This document shows, piece by piece, positions 33,375 through 43,790 of a stretch of 64,000 bases of DNA. The position numbers and the translations under genes were made by a program. The DNA is from Shewanella saliphila (GTDB lineage Bacteria > Pseudomonadota > Gammaproteobacteria > Enterobacterales > Shewanellaceae), in assembly GCF_014648295.1 (NCBI RefSeq), contig NZ_BMQV01000005.1, positions 62,001 to 126,000 on the forward strand. Direction: 5' to 3'. The notes below the pieces were generated by a model that ran no database searches, had not been told where the DNA came from, and worked only from the letters and a program-made list of their open reading frames with translations. Numbering within the stretch: the stretch's first letter is position 1; each line of letters opens with the position of its first letter.

Positions 33375-35132
33375 ATGAAACACTCTTTTTATATTGCGCT
33401 ATTTACTAGCGTATGCCTTTTAGGCTGCACGACTTTTTTTCCTGCTTTTGCTGCCACTGAGCCTAGCACTCATGAGCAACACCAAAGCAGTTACTACTGC
33501 CCCATGCACCCTGAGGTCACCAGCCATGAGCCTGGCAGCTGTCCTAAATGTGGCATGTTTTTAATCGCAAAAGAGACCGATGCGACAACATCACATACTG
33601 ACGAAGCAACTCAAAACCACGAGCAGCATCAACACAATTACTATTGCCCCATGCACCCAGAAGTCACCAGCCATGAGCCGGGCAGCTGTCCTAAATGCGG
33701 CATGTTTTTAATCGCAAAAGAGACCGATGCGACAACATCACATACTGACGAAGCAACTCAAAACCACGAGCAGCATCAACACAATTACTACTGCCCCATG
33801 CACCCTGAGGTCACCAGCCATGAGCCGGGCAGCTGTCCTAAATGCGGCATGTTTTTAATAGAAAAAGACACCGATGCTGAACCGGCAATGGATCATAAGC
33901 ACATGACGCCAGCGGCTAAAAAAGTATTTGAGCAACCCATTAGCTCGCTAAAACCGACTAAAAAGGCGCTTTCGACAGCCAAATCCAGTCGTAGTGATAA
34001 AAGCAAATACATCTGTCCAATGCACCCACATGTGGTGTCGGACACACCTGGCAGCTGTCCGATTTGCGGGATGAACTTAGAGAAAGTGACCGTCGCCGAT
34101 ACCGCACAAGAAGTGGTCGTTGGGGTTTCTGGTGGTATGCAACAAGCGTTAGGGATGCGCAGCCATGTGGTGACAAAAGGCAGTTTATCTCGCCAAGTCA
34201 ACACCATAGGCACAGTGCAATACAACGAAAATACCATTGGCCATGTGCACACTCGTGCCACCGGCTGGATTGAAACCTTAATGGTCCATAATGTGGGTCA
34301 GCAAGTCAAAAAGGGCCAGTTACTGTACGAGTTATATTCGCCTGAACTGGTCAATGCACAAGACGATTATTCGCAGGCACTGGATTACCTACAACAAGAT
34401 AAAAACCGTGGCAGCATATTATTGAGCAAAGCGCGTAAGCGCCTAGAATTATTAGGCGTCGATGACACAGTGATTAAACGCCTAGAAACCACGGGAGAAA
34501 CCGTATTCCGAGTGCCATTTTATGCACCTCAAAGCGGTTTTATTAGCGAACTCACTATACGCCATGGCATGTATATTCAACCGGGTGACACCCTGTTTGA
34601 AATAGTCAATTTAGACAGCGTATGGGTAATAGCAGATGTATTTGAAAACGAGCAAAGCTGGTTAAGCCTGGGGCATAAAGTCAGTGTGAGCGCCGCCGCG
34701 CAAGGGCTATTTGATATTGAATCCAGTATAGATTACATCTACCCAGAGCTCGACACTGTCACACGTGCCATGCGAGTAAGAGTGCAACTCAATAACGTGC
34801 AAGAGCGGCTTAGACCTGGCTCTTTGGTGGATGTGACCTTATACGGCCAAGCAAAAGACAATGTACTCACGGTGCCAACCGAAGCGTTAATTTTAACCGG
34901 TCGTGAAAACAGAGTGGTAGTGCAGCGTGACGACACGCGCTTTGCCTCCGTCCCAGTCAAAATTGGCATGATGGCCCAAGGAAAAGCAGAGGTGCTTCAA
35001 GGCTTAAATGAACATGACAAAGTGGTGGTGTCAGGACAGTTTTTACTGGACTCAGAAGCCAGTATTCAAGGCAGTTTGCAACGTTTAAGCAGTGCTGCTG
35101 TGCAGCCATCCGCAGCAGTTCACCAGCATTAA
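33375..35132 (+). CDS. cusB: CusB-like RND efflux adaptor with four heavy-metal-binding modules
   Basis: Periplasmic adaptor (membrane fusion protein) of a heavy-metal RND pump, 585 residues. Signal peptide at 1-27 with a possible lipobox LLGC at 15-18. The N-terminal part carries four heavy-metal-binding modules of pattern YYCPMHPEV...GSCPKCGM: three nearly identical (from residues 40, 89 and 138) and a divergent fourth (YICPMHPHV...GSCPICGM, about 213-240). The barrel-sandwich, helical hairpin and beta-barrel domains follow (about 255-570). Most homologues have one such module. Partner pump CusA follows after 12 bases. No outer-membrane CusC gene is present between or beside them. Confidence 0.9.
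   Translation: MKHSFYIALFTSVCLLGCTTFFPAFAATEPSTHEQHQSSYYCPMHPEVTSHEPGSCPKCGMFLIAKETDATTSHTDEATQNHEQHQHNYYCPMHPEVTSHEPGSCPKCGMFLIAKETDATTSHTDEATQNHEQHQHNYYCPMHPEVTSHEPGSCPKCGMFLIEKDTDAEPAMDHKHMTPAAKKVFEQPISSLKPTKKALSTAKSSRSDKSKYICPMHPHVVSDTPGSCPICGMNLEKVTVADTAQEVVVGVSGGMQQALGMRSHVVTKGSLSRQVNTIGTVQYNENTIGHVHTRATGWIETLMVHNVGQQVKKGQLLYELYSPELVNAQDDYSQALDYLQQDKNRGSILLSKARKRLELLGVDDTVIKRLETTGETVFRVPFYAPQSGFISELTIRHGMYIQPGDTLFEIVNLDSVWVIADVFENEQSWLSLGHKVSVSAAAQGLFDIESSIDYIYPELDTVTRAMRVRVQLNNVQERLRPGSLVDVTLYGQAKDNVLTVPTEALILTGRENRVVVQRDDTRFASVPVKIGMMAQGKAEVLQGLNEHDKVVVSGQFLLDSEASIQGSLQRLSSAAVQPSAAVHQH
33492..33861 (+). repeat. Tandem 147-bp repeats encoding metal-binding modules
   Basis: Units 33492-33638 and 33639-33785 are nearly identical 147-bp copies (49 residues each); a third copy begins at 33786 and stays similar for about 75 bases before diverging. 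The low divergence, at synonymous sites too, indicates recent duplication or ongoing homogenisation. Confidence 0.9.
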
Positions 35133-35144
35133 GGGGCTTTGTTT

Positions 35145-38100
35145 ATGCTAGCGCAGATTATCAATGCTTCAATCAAAAACCGCGTCATGGTGCTGTTATT
35201 CAGCATCATTATTGCACTTGTAGGCTATCAGGCCATGCGCACCACGCCACTTGATGCTCTGCCCGATTTATCAGATGTACAAGTGATTGTTAAAACCAGC
35301 TATCCGGGCCAGGCACCTCAGCTGGTAGAAGACCAAATAACCTATCCGTTATCGTCGGCAATGCTCGCAGTACCTGGCGCTAAAACCGTGCGCGGGTTCT
35401 CCATGTTTGGCGACTCGTTTGTGTATGTGATTTTTGAAGACGGTACTGACATTTATTGGGCCCGTTCACGCGTGCTTGAGTACCTTTCGCAAACCCAAGA
35501 TCAGCTGCCTGATGGGGTAACGCCGAGTTTAGGCCCTGACGCCTCAGGGGTCGGTTGGATTTTTCAGTACGCACTCGTTGACCGCAAAGGCCAATACGAT
35601 TTAGCGCAATTGCGCTCACTCCAAGACTGGTTTTTAAAACTTGAACTACAAAGTGTCGCAGGCGTGTCAGAAGTCGCGACCGTTGGCGGTATGGAGCAAA
35701 CCTATCAAGTGGTGGTCGACCCACGCAAACTGGCCTTGTATCAAATCGATTTGATGACCATTAAAAATGCCCTCGACAATTCTAATAGTTCAACAGGCGG
35801 CTCGGTCATTGAAATGGCCGAGGCAGAATACATGATCACCTCTACTGGTTATCGCCAAACCATTGCTGATTTTGCTGAAATCCCATTGGGTATTTTGTCT
35901 GAAACTGGCACACCGATTTTAATGAAAGATGTCGCACAACTGCGAACTGGCCCAGCAGCAAGACGCGGCATTGCTGAACTTGATGGTTTAGGTGAAGTCG
36001 TCGGCGGCATTGTGGTAATGCGCTACGGCGAAAACGCCCTTGAAACTATTAATAATATCAAACTCAAACTCGAACAAATCAGCAATGGCCTGCCAGACGG
36101 AGTCGAGTTAGTGACCACTTACGATCGCTCTGATCTTATTGTGCGCTCAGTCGACAACCTTAAACACAAAGTGTTAGAAGAAATGCTGGTTGTCGGGCTG
36201 ATTTGTTTACTCTTTTTATTACATGCCCGCTCGACATTAGTGGCGATTATCACCTTACCTATCTCGATCTTAATCAGCTTTATCGCCATGCACTTTATCG
36301 GTGTCAACGCCAACATTATGAGCCTAGGCGGAATAGCTATCGCCATCGGCGCAGTGGTTGATGCATCGATCGTGATGGTAGAGAACACCCATAAGCATTT
36401 AGAGCATTACCGCCAACAACACGGCTGTGCTCCAGAAGGCGAAGCCCATTGGCAGCTGGTTAAAGATGCCTCTATCGAAGTCGGTCCGGCACTGTTTTTC
36501 AGCCTATTAATTATTACTTTAAGCTTTACCCCTGTGTTTGCATTAGAAGCACAAGAAGGTCGCTTATTTCATCCATTGGCATTTACTAAAACCTTTGCGA
36601 TGGCTGCATCGGCGATTTTAGCCATCACTTTAATTCCGGTATTAATGGGTTATTTTGTTCGCGGAAACATCCCCGACGAGCGTAAAAACCCGCTCAGCCG
36701 TATTCTGATTGCGTTATATCAACCGGTATTAAAATGGGTGTTACGTTTTCCTAAAATCACCATAATGATGGCATTAGTGGCCTTGCTCAGCGCCTATTAT
36801 CCATTAACTAAAATGGGCTCTGAGTTTATGCCGACATTAGAAGAAGGTGACTTGTTGTATATGCCAACCACATTGCCCAGCGTTAGTGCGGGCAAGGCGG
36901 CGGAGATTTTACAGCAAACAGATAGGCTGATTAAAACCGTACCTGAAGTTAAACGGGTATTTGGTAAAGTCGGCCGAGCCCAAACAGCCACTGACCCTGC
37001 GCCACTAACTATGCTCGAAACCACCATTATGCTTAAACCCGCAAGCGAGTGGCGCACAGGCGTGACATTAGAAAGTATCATTGCCGATCTACAACAAACC
37101 GTGCGCATACCGGGCATGACCAACGCCTGGGTGCAACCAATTAAAACCCGTATTGATATGTTGTCCACAGGGGTTAGAACCCCAGTCGGTATCAAAATAT
37201 CAGGGGCAAATGTTGAAGAACTACAACGAATAGGCAGCGAAATAGAAGCGGTCGTGAGCCAATTACCTGGCACCTTATCGGCATTTGCACAACGCAGCAG
37301 TGGCGGCCGTTATATTGATATTACCCCTAACTTGAAAAATGCTGCTCGCTACGGCATGACACTCAATGACATTCAAGATGTGGTGCAAATGGCCATTGGT
37401 GGCATGACGGTGGGCGAGTCGATTCAAGGCCAGGAACGCTACCCGATTAACATTCGTTACCCAAGGGAGTTACGCGACAACATTGAAAAGCTAAAAGACT
37501 TACCCGTGCTCACTAAAACCGGTAAATACCTCCCCTTAAGTTACCTAGCTGAACTGACCATTAGCGACGGCGCACCTATGCTTGCCAGTGAGAATGGCCG
37601 CCTTATTTCCTGGGTGTTTGTCGACTTAACAGATATTTCAATTGGAGAATATATTGCCCAAGCACAAGCCGCACTTGATGAGCAAATTAGCTTGCCTGCA
37701 CGTTACAGCTACAGCTTTGCCGGCCAATATGAATACATGCAACGGGTTAAGGCTAAAATGACACTGGTGATCCCGCTTATGATTGCAGTGATTTTTATCT
37801 TGCTGATGATGACCTTTAACTCAACAATTCAGGCTCTGGTGATTATGCTCAGTTTGCCGTTTTCACTGGTGGGCAGTGCATGGTTACTTTACTCGCTCGA
37901 GTTTAATTTCTCCGTGGCGGTATCGGTTGGCATGATAGCCCTTGCAGGTGTGGCCGCTGAGTTTGGGGTGGTGATGCAGGTGTACCTCAACAACAGTATT
38001 GCCGCTTACAAACAAGAAGGCCGCTATCAAACTAAAGCTGACTTAACCGCTGCGCTTATTGAAGGTGCGGTAATGCGCATACGCCCTAAAGCCATGACCG

Positions 38101-38276
38101 TCGCCACCATCTTTTTTGGCTTATTACCCATCATGTGGGGCAGCGGTACAGGCAATGAAGTGATGCAAAAAATTGCCGCACCTATGGTGGGCGGTATGGT
38201 CACCGCGCCGCTATTATCGCTATTTGTGATACCGGCGATTTACTTACTCATTTACGGTCGACGGCTGCCCGCATAA
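35145..38276 (+). CDS. cusA: CusA-like heavy-metal RND efflux pump
   Basis: Inner-membrane proton-driven transporter of the HME-RND family, 1043 residues, exporting Cu(I)/Ag(I) in the CusCBA system. Twelve helices in the usual 1+5/1+5 arrangement with two large periplasmic loops; conserved opening DALPDLSDVQVIV, helix-4 proton-relay region GGIAIAIGAVVDASIVMVEN and the HME-typical PIKTRIDMLSTGVRTPVGIK are visible, the latter holding one of the methionines of the metal path. ATG at 35145 has AAGGGG eight bases upstream; the open frame begins two codons earlier with TTG. Metal specificity (Cu/Ag versus Zn/Co) is inferred from the adaptor and neighbour. Confidence 0.92.
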   Translation: MLAQIINASIKNRVMVLLFSIIIALVGYQAMRTTPLDALPDLSDVQVIVKTSYPGQAPQLVEDQITYPLSSAMLAVPGAKTVRGFSMFGDSFVYVIFEDGTDIYWARSRVLEYLSQTQDQLPDGVTPSLGPDASGVGWIFQYALVDRKGQYDLAQLRSLQDWFLKLELQSVAGVSEVATVGGMEQTYQVVVDPRKLALYQIDLMTIKNALDNSNSSTGGSVIEMAEAEYMITSTGYRQTIADFAEIPLGILSETGTPILMKDVAQLRTGPAARRGIAELDGLGEVVGGIVVMRYGENALETINNIKLKLEQISNGLPDGVELVTTYDRSDLIVRSVDNLKHKVLEEMLVVGLICLLFLLHARSTLVAIITLPISILISFIAMHFIGVNANIMSLGGIAIAIGAVVDASIVMVENTHKHLEHYRQQHGCAPEGEAHWQLVKDASIEVGPALFFSLLIITLSFTPVFALEAQEGRLFHPLAFTKTFAMAASAILAITLIPVLMGYFVRGNIPDERKNPLSRILIALYQPVLKWVLRFPKITIMMALVALLSAYYPLTKMGSEFMPTLEEGDLLYMPTTLPSVSAGKAAEILQQTDRLIKTVPEVKRVFGKVGRAQTATDPAPLTMLETTIMLKPASEWRTGVTLESIIADLQQTVRIPGMTNAWVQPIKTRIDMLSTGVRTPVGIKISGANVEELQRIGSEIEAVVSQLPGTLSAFAQRSSGGRYIDITPNLKNAARYGMTLNDIQDVVQMAIGGMTVGESIQGQERYPINIRYPRELRDNIEKLKDLPVLTKTGKYLPLSYLAELTISDGAPMLASENGRLISWVFVDLTDISIGEYIAQAQAALDEQISLPARYSYSFAGQYEYMQRVKAKMTLVIPLMIAVIFILLMMTFNSTIQALVIMLSLPFSLVGSAWLLYSLEFNFSVAVSVGMIALAGVAAEFGVVMQVYLNNSIAAYKQEGRYQTKADLTAALIEGAVMRIRPKAMTVATIFFGLLPIMWGSGTGNEVMQKIAAPMVGGMVTAPLLSLFVIPAIYLLIYGRRLPA

Positions 38277-38300
38277 TCATTCGCCGACGCTATAAAGCAA

Positions 38301-38334
38301 AAATCCCAAACAATGTATTGTTTGGGATTTTATT
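38301..38334. terminator. Bidirectional terminator after cusA
   Basis: AAATCCCAAACAA (38301-38313) pairs with TTGTTTGGGATTT (38318-38330) around TGTA; A-rich left and T-rich right flanks. Confidence 0.85.
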
Positions 38335-38364
38335 ATTAGATCAAAAGCCTAAGTTAAGCAGGGG

Positions 38365-38643
38365 TTAATTCCGTTTAAGTGACTCACTCAGTTGGTCCGC
38401 TTCATCTTGCTTCTTCTTACGGCAGGCTGCGATGTCATCAGGATGACCATATTGACATGGATCGCTGGCTAAAATCGCCCGAGGTAAATTAAGTAACATA
38501 TAATCTGTGTCATTTTTATTATCGTCAGCATTGCCAGCGTTACCCAAACGGATTGGCGACGTACCGCCACAAGCCGTTAGCAATAGTAAACTAGACAATA
38601 TCAGACTCGATAAGAGGGTTGATTGAACAGGCGGCATTTTCAT
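38365..38643 (-). CDS. Small hypothetical lipoprotein
   Basis: Unrecognised 92-residue protein with a signal peptide and lipobox LLTAC, lipidated Cys at about residue 25. The mature part contains an Asn/Asp-rich linker and a C-terminal DPCQYGHPDDIAACRKKK segment whose two Cys could form a disulfide. The start overlaps the stop of the upstream membrane-protein gene by one base (TAATG), so the two are translationally coupled. Confidence 0.6.
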   Translation of the reverse strand: MKMPPVQSTLLSSLILSSLLLLTACGGTSPIRLGNAGNADDNKNDTDYMLLNLPRAILASDPCQYGHPDDIAACRKKKQDEADQLSESLKRN

Positions 38644-38903
38644 TATTGAGTGATCTTTTGTTTTTCACGCGCCAAACTCATCATCTTAAACATTCCCCAC
38701 GCCATAATTACGCCGCCAATCACCAACATTGCATTAATGATCATTGGGTTAGCCAGCATAGGTAAAAAGCCTTCGTCAAAGCCAGCAAAAATGCCATAAA
38801 GCCCTAAACCAACTAATAACGTGCCGGGAAAATCGATAATGGCCACCATCAGCATACTGCGGTTAATTCGTGCTAATGCAGCTTGTGTCGTTTCTTGAGT
38901 CAT
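38643..38903 (-). CDS. Small two-helix membrane hypothetical protein
   Basis: Unrecognised 86-residue protein with two membrane helices (about 18-38 and 52-72) and charged ends. First gene of a two-gene unit with the small lipoprotein. The upstream sequence contains AAGGATG about eight bases before the ATG. No functional clue beyond the pairing. Confidence 0.6.
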   Translation of the reverse strand: MTQETTQAALARINRSMLMVAIIDFPGTLLVGLGLYGIFAGFDEGFLPMLANPMIINAMLVIGGVIMAWGMFKMMSLAREKQKITQ

Positions 38904-39003
38904 AAATTCATCCTTGGGTGTACTCCTTGTGTAACGCTAATTATTCAGACATCGATTGTTAATTTGAGTTCAAAAAATGACCTGAACAGGTGGTGCTGAA
39001 TGT

Positions 39004-39783
39004 TTATGCTGCTGGGTCCAATAGCGAAATAATCGAGAAAAATCCGCCTTGCGGATCATTAAGTACCGAAAAGCGCCCCACATTAGGGATGTCGGTCGCC
39101 GGTACGCACACTGTCGCGCCCAAACTTTTGGCTTTAGCAAGCGCGGCATCGCAATCATCAACTGCAAAATAGTTCATCCAATGCGCTGGCGCATCGCCCC
39201 ATTCTGCCGTCATTTCCAACAGACCACCAACAGCTTGCTCACCCACATACCATTCGGTGTATTTAAAATCAGCCATATCTGCAAGTTTGGTTTGATAGCC
39301 TAGTACCTTACTATAAAATGTTTTAGCGGCCGCGGCATCACGACAGGCTAACTCAACCCAGCATAAAGTATTGGCCTCTTGAGCACGTTTAATACCAATA
39401 TGGTCTTGCCCTTGCCATAACGCAAAACGGCTCCCCTCAGGGTCGGTGCATAATGCCATACGACCAGCATCACCAACCGAATGTGGCCCAGCTATCACCT
39501 GGCCGCCCGCCTGTTTAACAAGTTCAGCGCTAACATTGACATCATCAACGGCAAAGTAGAGCGTCCAGTGTGTAGGTAAGGCCTGCATATCTTCTGGCAT
39601 TGGGTACATTGCGCCAATATCGTCACCCTCGATTTGCAGCATAGTGTAATGTCCTTCAGGCATGGGCATATCATCAGCACCCCAACCAAATAATGCCTGA
39701 TAAAACGCTTTACCCGCATCCCAATCGTGCGTAGCCAGCTCAATCCAGCATGGCTGTCCTTGTTGATATTGTTGTACTTTCAT
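39004..39783 (-). CDS. VOC-superfamily protein with two glyoxalase-like domains
   Basis: A 259-residue cytoplasmic protein made of two vicinal-oxygen-chelate domains (about 1-125 and 135-255), each opening with the similar phrase CWIELATHDWDAGKAFY / CWVELACRDAAAAKTFY and containing a YFAVDD strand. Such proteins bind metal and act as dioxygenases, lyases or resistance proteins; this subgroup (glyoxalase/bleomycin-resistance type) is mostly uncharacterised. Internal duplication is plain. Single gene; the terminator at 39857 separates it from mtr. Confidence 0.8.
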   Translation of the reverse strand: MKVQQYQQGQPCWIELATHDWDAGKAFYQALFGWGADDMPMPEGHYTMLQIEGDDIGAMYPMPEDMQALPTHWTLYFAVDDVNVSAELVKQAGGQVIAGPHSVGDAGRMALCTDPEGSRFALWQGQDHIGIKRAQEANTLCWVELACRDAAAAKTFYSKVLGYQTKLADMADFKYTEWYVGEQAVGGLLEMTAEWGDAPAHWMNYFAVDDCDAALAKAKSLGATVCVPATDIPNVGRFSVLNDPQGGFFSIISLLDPAA

Positions 39784-39856
39784 TATTGTTATCCTGTCGA
39801 AGTCACAATTACTGTTAGGTAATAGTTATAAGTTAAGTTGATATCGCCCAAAAAGC

Positions 39857-39884
39857 AAAAAGCCTTCAAACGAAGGCTTTTTTT
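39857..39884. terminator. Terminator following mtr
   Basis: AAGCCTTC (39860-39867) and GAAGGCTT (39872-39879) around an AAAC loop, with A-tract to the left (T-tract for the minus strand) and seven T to the right. Confidence 0.8.
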
Positions 39885-39906
39885 AAAAATGCGCTGTGCA
39901 AATCAG

Positions 39907-41163
39907 TTATTTAAATACCGGCAGAATATCGGCCATGGCCAATAAATGGCAGGTTGCGGTAATCATACCAAACAGCACAACGACAGCAATCAGCGGTGTA
40001 CCGCCAGGGACTTTAAAGCCAGTAGCGTTTGGATACAGTTGACGTACTTTATACGCTAACAGGGCTGGCACTATTACTGCCCAAACGGTGGCAGCTAATG
40101 CCGCAAAACCAATGGCAATAATAAAACCATTAGGAAACAATAAGCCCAAAATCGTTGGTGGTATAAATGTTATTGCAGCGGTTTTCATTCGGCCAGCACG
40201 TGAATCATCAAAGCCAAATAAATCAGCTAGATAATCAAATAGACCTAAGGTCACCCCTAAAAATGATGACGCTACCGCTAGGTTAGCAAACAAGGTCAAC
40301 ATGCTATTTAGCCACTGACTTGCCATTACGCCAGACAACGCCTCAACGAGCACACCAATATTACCGCCCTTGGCAATCACATCGGCAAATTGGCTACGTG
40401 GAATATTGCCCATGGTCGCCACTAGCCAACACACATAAATAATCAGCGCGATGCAGGTACCCACCACAATGGCTTTAACAATGGTATTGGCATCTTTACC
40501 ATAGTATTTAACTAGGCTTGGCACATTGCCATGGTAGCCAAAACTGGCGAGGCCAAAGGGAATAGCAGCAAGTAAATACGGCAAATAGCGGCTTTCACCG
40601 TCTGGCGAGACTAACTTAGTGGTATCAATTTCAATTAATAGATTACCAATCGCTAAAAAGAAGGTCATCACCATGCCACCGAGCATGATGGTAGTAATAC
40701 GGTCAACCGCTTTAGTGCTAATTAATACAATAAACGCCAACACTGCGGCAAATATTAATCCAGCAACGCTTTGAGGTAAGGTTACGCCAAGCGTCGACAA
40801 GCTATGATTAACGATTGAACCACCACCACTGATGTATGCATAGGTTAAAATGTATAATACAAATGCAATCGAGACCCCGTTAATCACTCGCCAAAACTGG
40901 CCTAAGGTTTCACGGGTCAACGTATCAAAACTGGCACCTGGCTCAAAATGCAAGTTAGCTTCAAGCAACAGTAGGCCCGACATTAACATGCAAAACCAAA
41001 CACCCAATAACATGACTATCGAATAGCCAAACCACATACCCGCGCCCACAACAGGCAATGAAAACATGCCAGCACCCACGGTTGTACCGGCAATAATCAT
41101 CGCACCGCCCAATAAAGACTGACCTTGTGGACGATGCTTTGCCCCATTCATGTGATTAGCCAT
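39907..41163 (-). CDS. mtr: Aromatic amino acid transporter (Mtr/TnaB/TyrP family)
   Basis: Hydroxy/aromatic amino acid permease of 418 residues with about eleven membrane helices. The opening LLGGAMIIAGTTVGAGMFSLPVV is the family's hallmark first helix; YGKDANTIVKA and LNSMLTLFANLAVASSFLGV follow in the expected positions. Proton-coupled import of tryptophan or tyrosine is the known role; which one is not resolved. The ATG overlaps the plsB stop by one base, an unusual coupling of an amino-acid permease to a phospholipid gene; a second ATG four codons later is possible. Confidence 0.87.
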   Translation of the reverse strand: MANHMNGAKHRPQGQSLLGGAMIIAGTTVGAGMFSLPVVGAGMWFGYSIVMLLGVWFCMLMSGLLLLEANLHFEPGASFDTLTRETLGQFWRVINGVSIAFVLYILTYAYISGGGSIVNHSLSTLGVTLPQSVAGLIFAAVLAFIVLISTKAVDRITTIMLGGMVMTFFLAIGNLLIEIDTTKLVSPDGESRYLPYLLAAIPFGLASFGYHGNVPSLVKYYGKDANTIVKAIVVGTCIALIIYVCWLVATMGNIPRSQFADVIAKGGNIGVLVEALSGVMASQWLNSMLTLFANLAVASSFLGVTLGLFDYLADLFGFDDSRAGRMKTAAITFIPPTILGLLFPNGFIIAIGFAALAATVWAVIVPALLAYKVRQLYPNATGFKVPGGTPLIAVVVLFGMITATCHLLAMADILPVFK

Positions 41164-43586
41164 TAATGTCCATGCTCCGCATGCACACTATCGACAATGG
41201 TTTGTCTTACAGATGAGCTTAATAATTGGTTAGCGTGATCACGAATTTTAATCACTTCTGCACGGTGCTCAACACTGCATAAATAGCCTAATTCTTTAAG
41301 CTTAACACTTAAGGTGTTGTAGAGTTTTTTATCGTAAAACTCAGGCGCTGTAATGCCATGTAACGCACCTAAACGCTTAGCTAATAAGTGACTGTCAGTT
41401 TCAAGCTCCGAGCGCTCTAAATCAGGCTTGATCGCCAACAAGTTAAAAATAATCGCGTAACGTTGAAGGGTTTCACTGATGGTTTCAGCCAGTAACAATA
41501 ACTGAGCGGTATAACGTGGCGATACTTCAAAATGATCATCACCACTGAGCAAGCCTTGTTCTACCATAAAGTCTAAAATCTTATCGACATGCTGTTGCAC
41601 ATCTTCAATGCCCATAAATAACTCGGCTTTTAGCAGCGGATAAAAGTCCATCACAATGGCGTGGATTTTACTGCGTTCACAAATATCATACTGCACTAAA
41701 CAACTGGCAATTAACGATGGAATAGCCATTAAGTGAATGATGTTATTGCGATAGTAGCTCATAGTGATGGCAATTTTTTCATCAACCGAAATAATTTCAC
41801 CAATAGCATCTTTGGTACTGACAAACTTATTGAGCGATAAACAGTGATCAATAATCGACTTGCCATTCCCGTCTGCCACTGAGGTGTAGCTGGTATAAGG
41901 CACGCTTTTCAACATCGCTAAATATAAGTCTAATTGACGTTCAAGTAAGCTTCGCTCTAACGCGTTACGCTCAGATGCAAGCAAGACTAAACTGGTTAAC
42001 GTGACAGAGCTGGCCGCTGCTGCGCCGTTAATGTTGGTCATCACACTGCTGGCCAACAAATTAACCGAAGGCGTAAACCATGTTGGTTTTTGTTCAGGGT
42101 CTTTCGCGACCTCTTCACGCCAGTCTGGCGCTTGTTGGTTTAAAAAGTTTTGTAGGTTAATCGGTTCACCGAAGTTGACATAACCCCGACCAAAGTTACC
42201 TAACTTACGAATAGCACCAAACACTTGCCACACTGATTCTTTTTTCTTTTTCTTGCCGCTTAGCTCTTTGTGGTAAGTAGCCACTTCCATTACATGGTCA
42301 TAACCTAAATACACAGGCACTAGGGTTACTGGACGCTCAATCCCGCGCAGTACGCTATTGATAGTCATGGCTAACATGCCCGTTTTAGGGGCGAGCAAAC
42401 GACCAGTGCGCGAACGTCCACCTTCGGTGAAGTATTCAACCGAATAACCTTTAGCAAACAATTGGTCTAAATATTCACGAAACACTGCAGTGTATAGCTT
42501 GTTACCGTTAAAGCTACGGCGAATGAAGAACGCACCACCACGACGGAACATAGGGCCAGCAGGCCAAAAGTTCAGGTTAATCCCGGCGGCAATGTGCGGC
42601 GGAACCATTCCCTGGTAATACAAAATATACGACAGCAACAAGTAGTCCATGTGGCTTCGATGGCACGGTACATAGACAATTTCATGGCCATCATGATGGA
42701 GCTGTCTAATTTGTTCAGCACCTTTAATGTTGATACCACTGTATAACTTGTTCCATAACCAAGTTAAAAAGCGTTCGGCAATACGCACTAAACTATCAGA
42801 ATAGTCAGCGGCAATTTCATCCAAATATTCAATTGCAGTTTCGCGGGCTTTTTCTGGAGAGATTTTCTTATTTATAGCCTCTTCTTCAATCGCTTTTTTG
42901 ATTGAGTCAGATTTAAGTAATGAGGCAAAAAACATTTGTCTATTCGGCAATTGCGGCCCAGTCATCACTTTACGTTGTCGGCGAAAATGCACCCGAGCAA
43001 CGCGAATTAACTTATGGGCAATACTTTTATCAAAGCCATGTTCGTCGGCCATGTGGCGTAAAGACACCGCGTTAGAAAACTGTACAAAATTATGACGACC
43101 AAGAAACAGAATCATCAACCACTTACGTAACCATGTCGGGTTTTCACGCTCAAACACCGCCGCTTTCATGCTGTCGTCTTCTTTGCCTGGTGTGCGGCCC
43201 CAATATAGGCTGACAGGCACCAGCTGAATATCTAAATCCGGACGCTGGCGATGAAGCGCCAGTAAGCTGGTAAAGCTATTAATGAACTTTTCACCGCTTT
43301 CACGCTTACCAAAAAGAGGTTTACGACCTTCTAGGCACACAATGCGGGGCACTTCCAAATCATCAATTTCTAGAGGTTGATAAGGGCTCGGCATGCCAAA
43401 GCCTTCGGTAATTTCGCTGAGGGCAGCGGCATCACTGATTGACTCTGTTTTCATGACATAAACCAATGGTTTAGCCGGATCTAAATTGAGGTCTTCAAAA
43501 GGTTCATGTGGCACAACAATCGTGTGTACCATCTTTTTTTGAACCCATTTTAACACGCGTAAAAACATTGAATCTGGTTTTGACAT
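41163..43586 (-). CDS. plsB: Glycerol-3-phosphate 1-O-acyltransferase PlsB
   Basis: Inner-membrane enzyme that acylates sn-glycerol 3-phosphate, the first step of phospholipid synthesis. Seen: block [16 protein letters not shown] (HX4D catalytic motif), block [12 protein letters not shown], block [12 protein letters not shown] and block [13 protein letters not shown]. The start at 43586 gives 807 residues beginning [18 protein letters not shown], matching PlsB; the open frame extends 37 codons further upstream without family similarity. Divergent from lexA, as in E. coli and relatives. Confidence 0.95.
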   Translation of the reverse strand: MSKPDSMFLRVLKWVQKKMVHTIVVPHEPFEDLNLDPAKPLVYVMKTESISDAAALSEITEGFGMPSPYQPLEIDDLEVPRIVCLEGRKPLFGKRESGEKFINSFTSLLALHRQRPDLDIQLVPVSLYWGRTPGKEDDSMKAAVFERENPTWLRKWLMILFLGRHNFVQFSNAVSLRHMADEHGFDKSIAHKLIRVARVHFRRQRKVMTGPQLPNRQMFFASLLKSDSIKKAIEEEAINKKISPEKARETAIEYLDEIAADYSDSLVRIAERFLTWLWNKLYSGINIKGAEQIRQLHHDGHEIVYVPCHRSHMDYLLLSYILYYQGMVPPHIAAGINLNFWPAGPMFRRGGAFFIRRSFNGNKLYTAVFREYLDQLFAKGYSVEYFTEGGRSRTGRLLAPKTGMLAMTINSVLRGIERPVTLVPVYLGYDHVMEVATYHKELSGKKKKKESVWQVFGAIRKLGNFGRGYVNFGEPINLQNFLNQQAPDWREEVAKDPEQKPTWFTPSVNLLASSVMTNINGAAAASSVTLTSLVLLASERNALERSLLERQLDLYLAMLKSVPYTSYTSVADGNGKSIIDHCLSLNKFVSTKDAIGEIISVDEKIAITMSYYRNNIIHLMAIPSLIASCLVQYDICERSKIHAIVMDFYPLLKAELFMGIEDVQQHVDKILDFMVEQGLLSGDDHFEVSPRYTAQLLLLAETISETLQRYAIIFNLLAIKPDLERSELETDSHLLAKRLGALHGITAPEFYDKKLYNTLSVKLKELGYLCSVEHRAEVIKIRDHANQLLSSSVRQTIVDSVHAEHGH

Positions 43587-43790
43587 GGTTATTTTCGCAA
43601 CATAAGCCACTGTAATTTTGCTGCATAGGATACCAGAAACCACCCTTGTTACACTATCAGGCTGTTTTATCTTTACTTTGTGAATAACTCGAAACAAAGT
43701 AACTCAATAAAAATATAGTATAAAAAACTTATAAAACAAATTGATAGAGAATTAAAGCAGATCAAATATCAAAAAACAGTTGGTTAATAC

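Noticed and set aside
33893..34261. 122-codon minus-strand open frame inside cusB
   Set aside because: It is antisense to conserved adaptor sequence and has no supporting start signal.
36797..37273. 158-codon minus-strand open frame inside cusA
   Set aside because: It lies wholly within the conserved cusA coding frame and shows no recognisable protein features.
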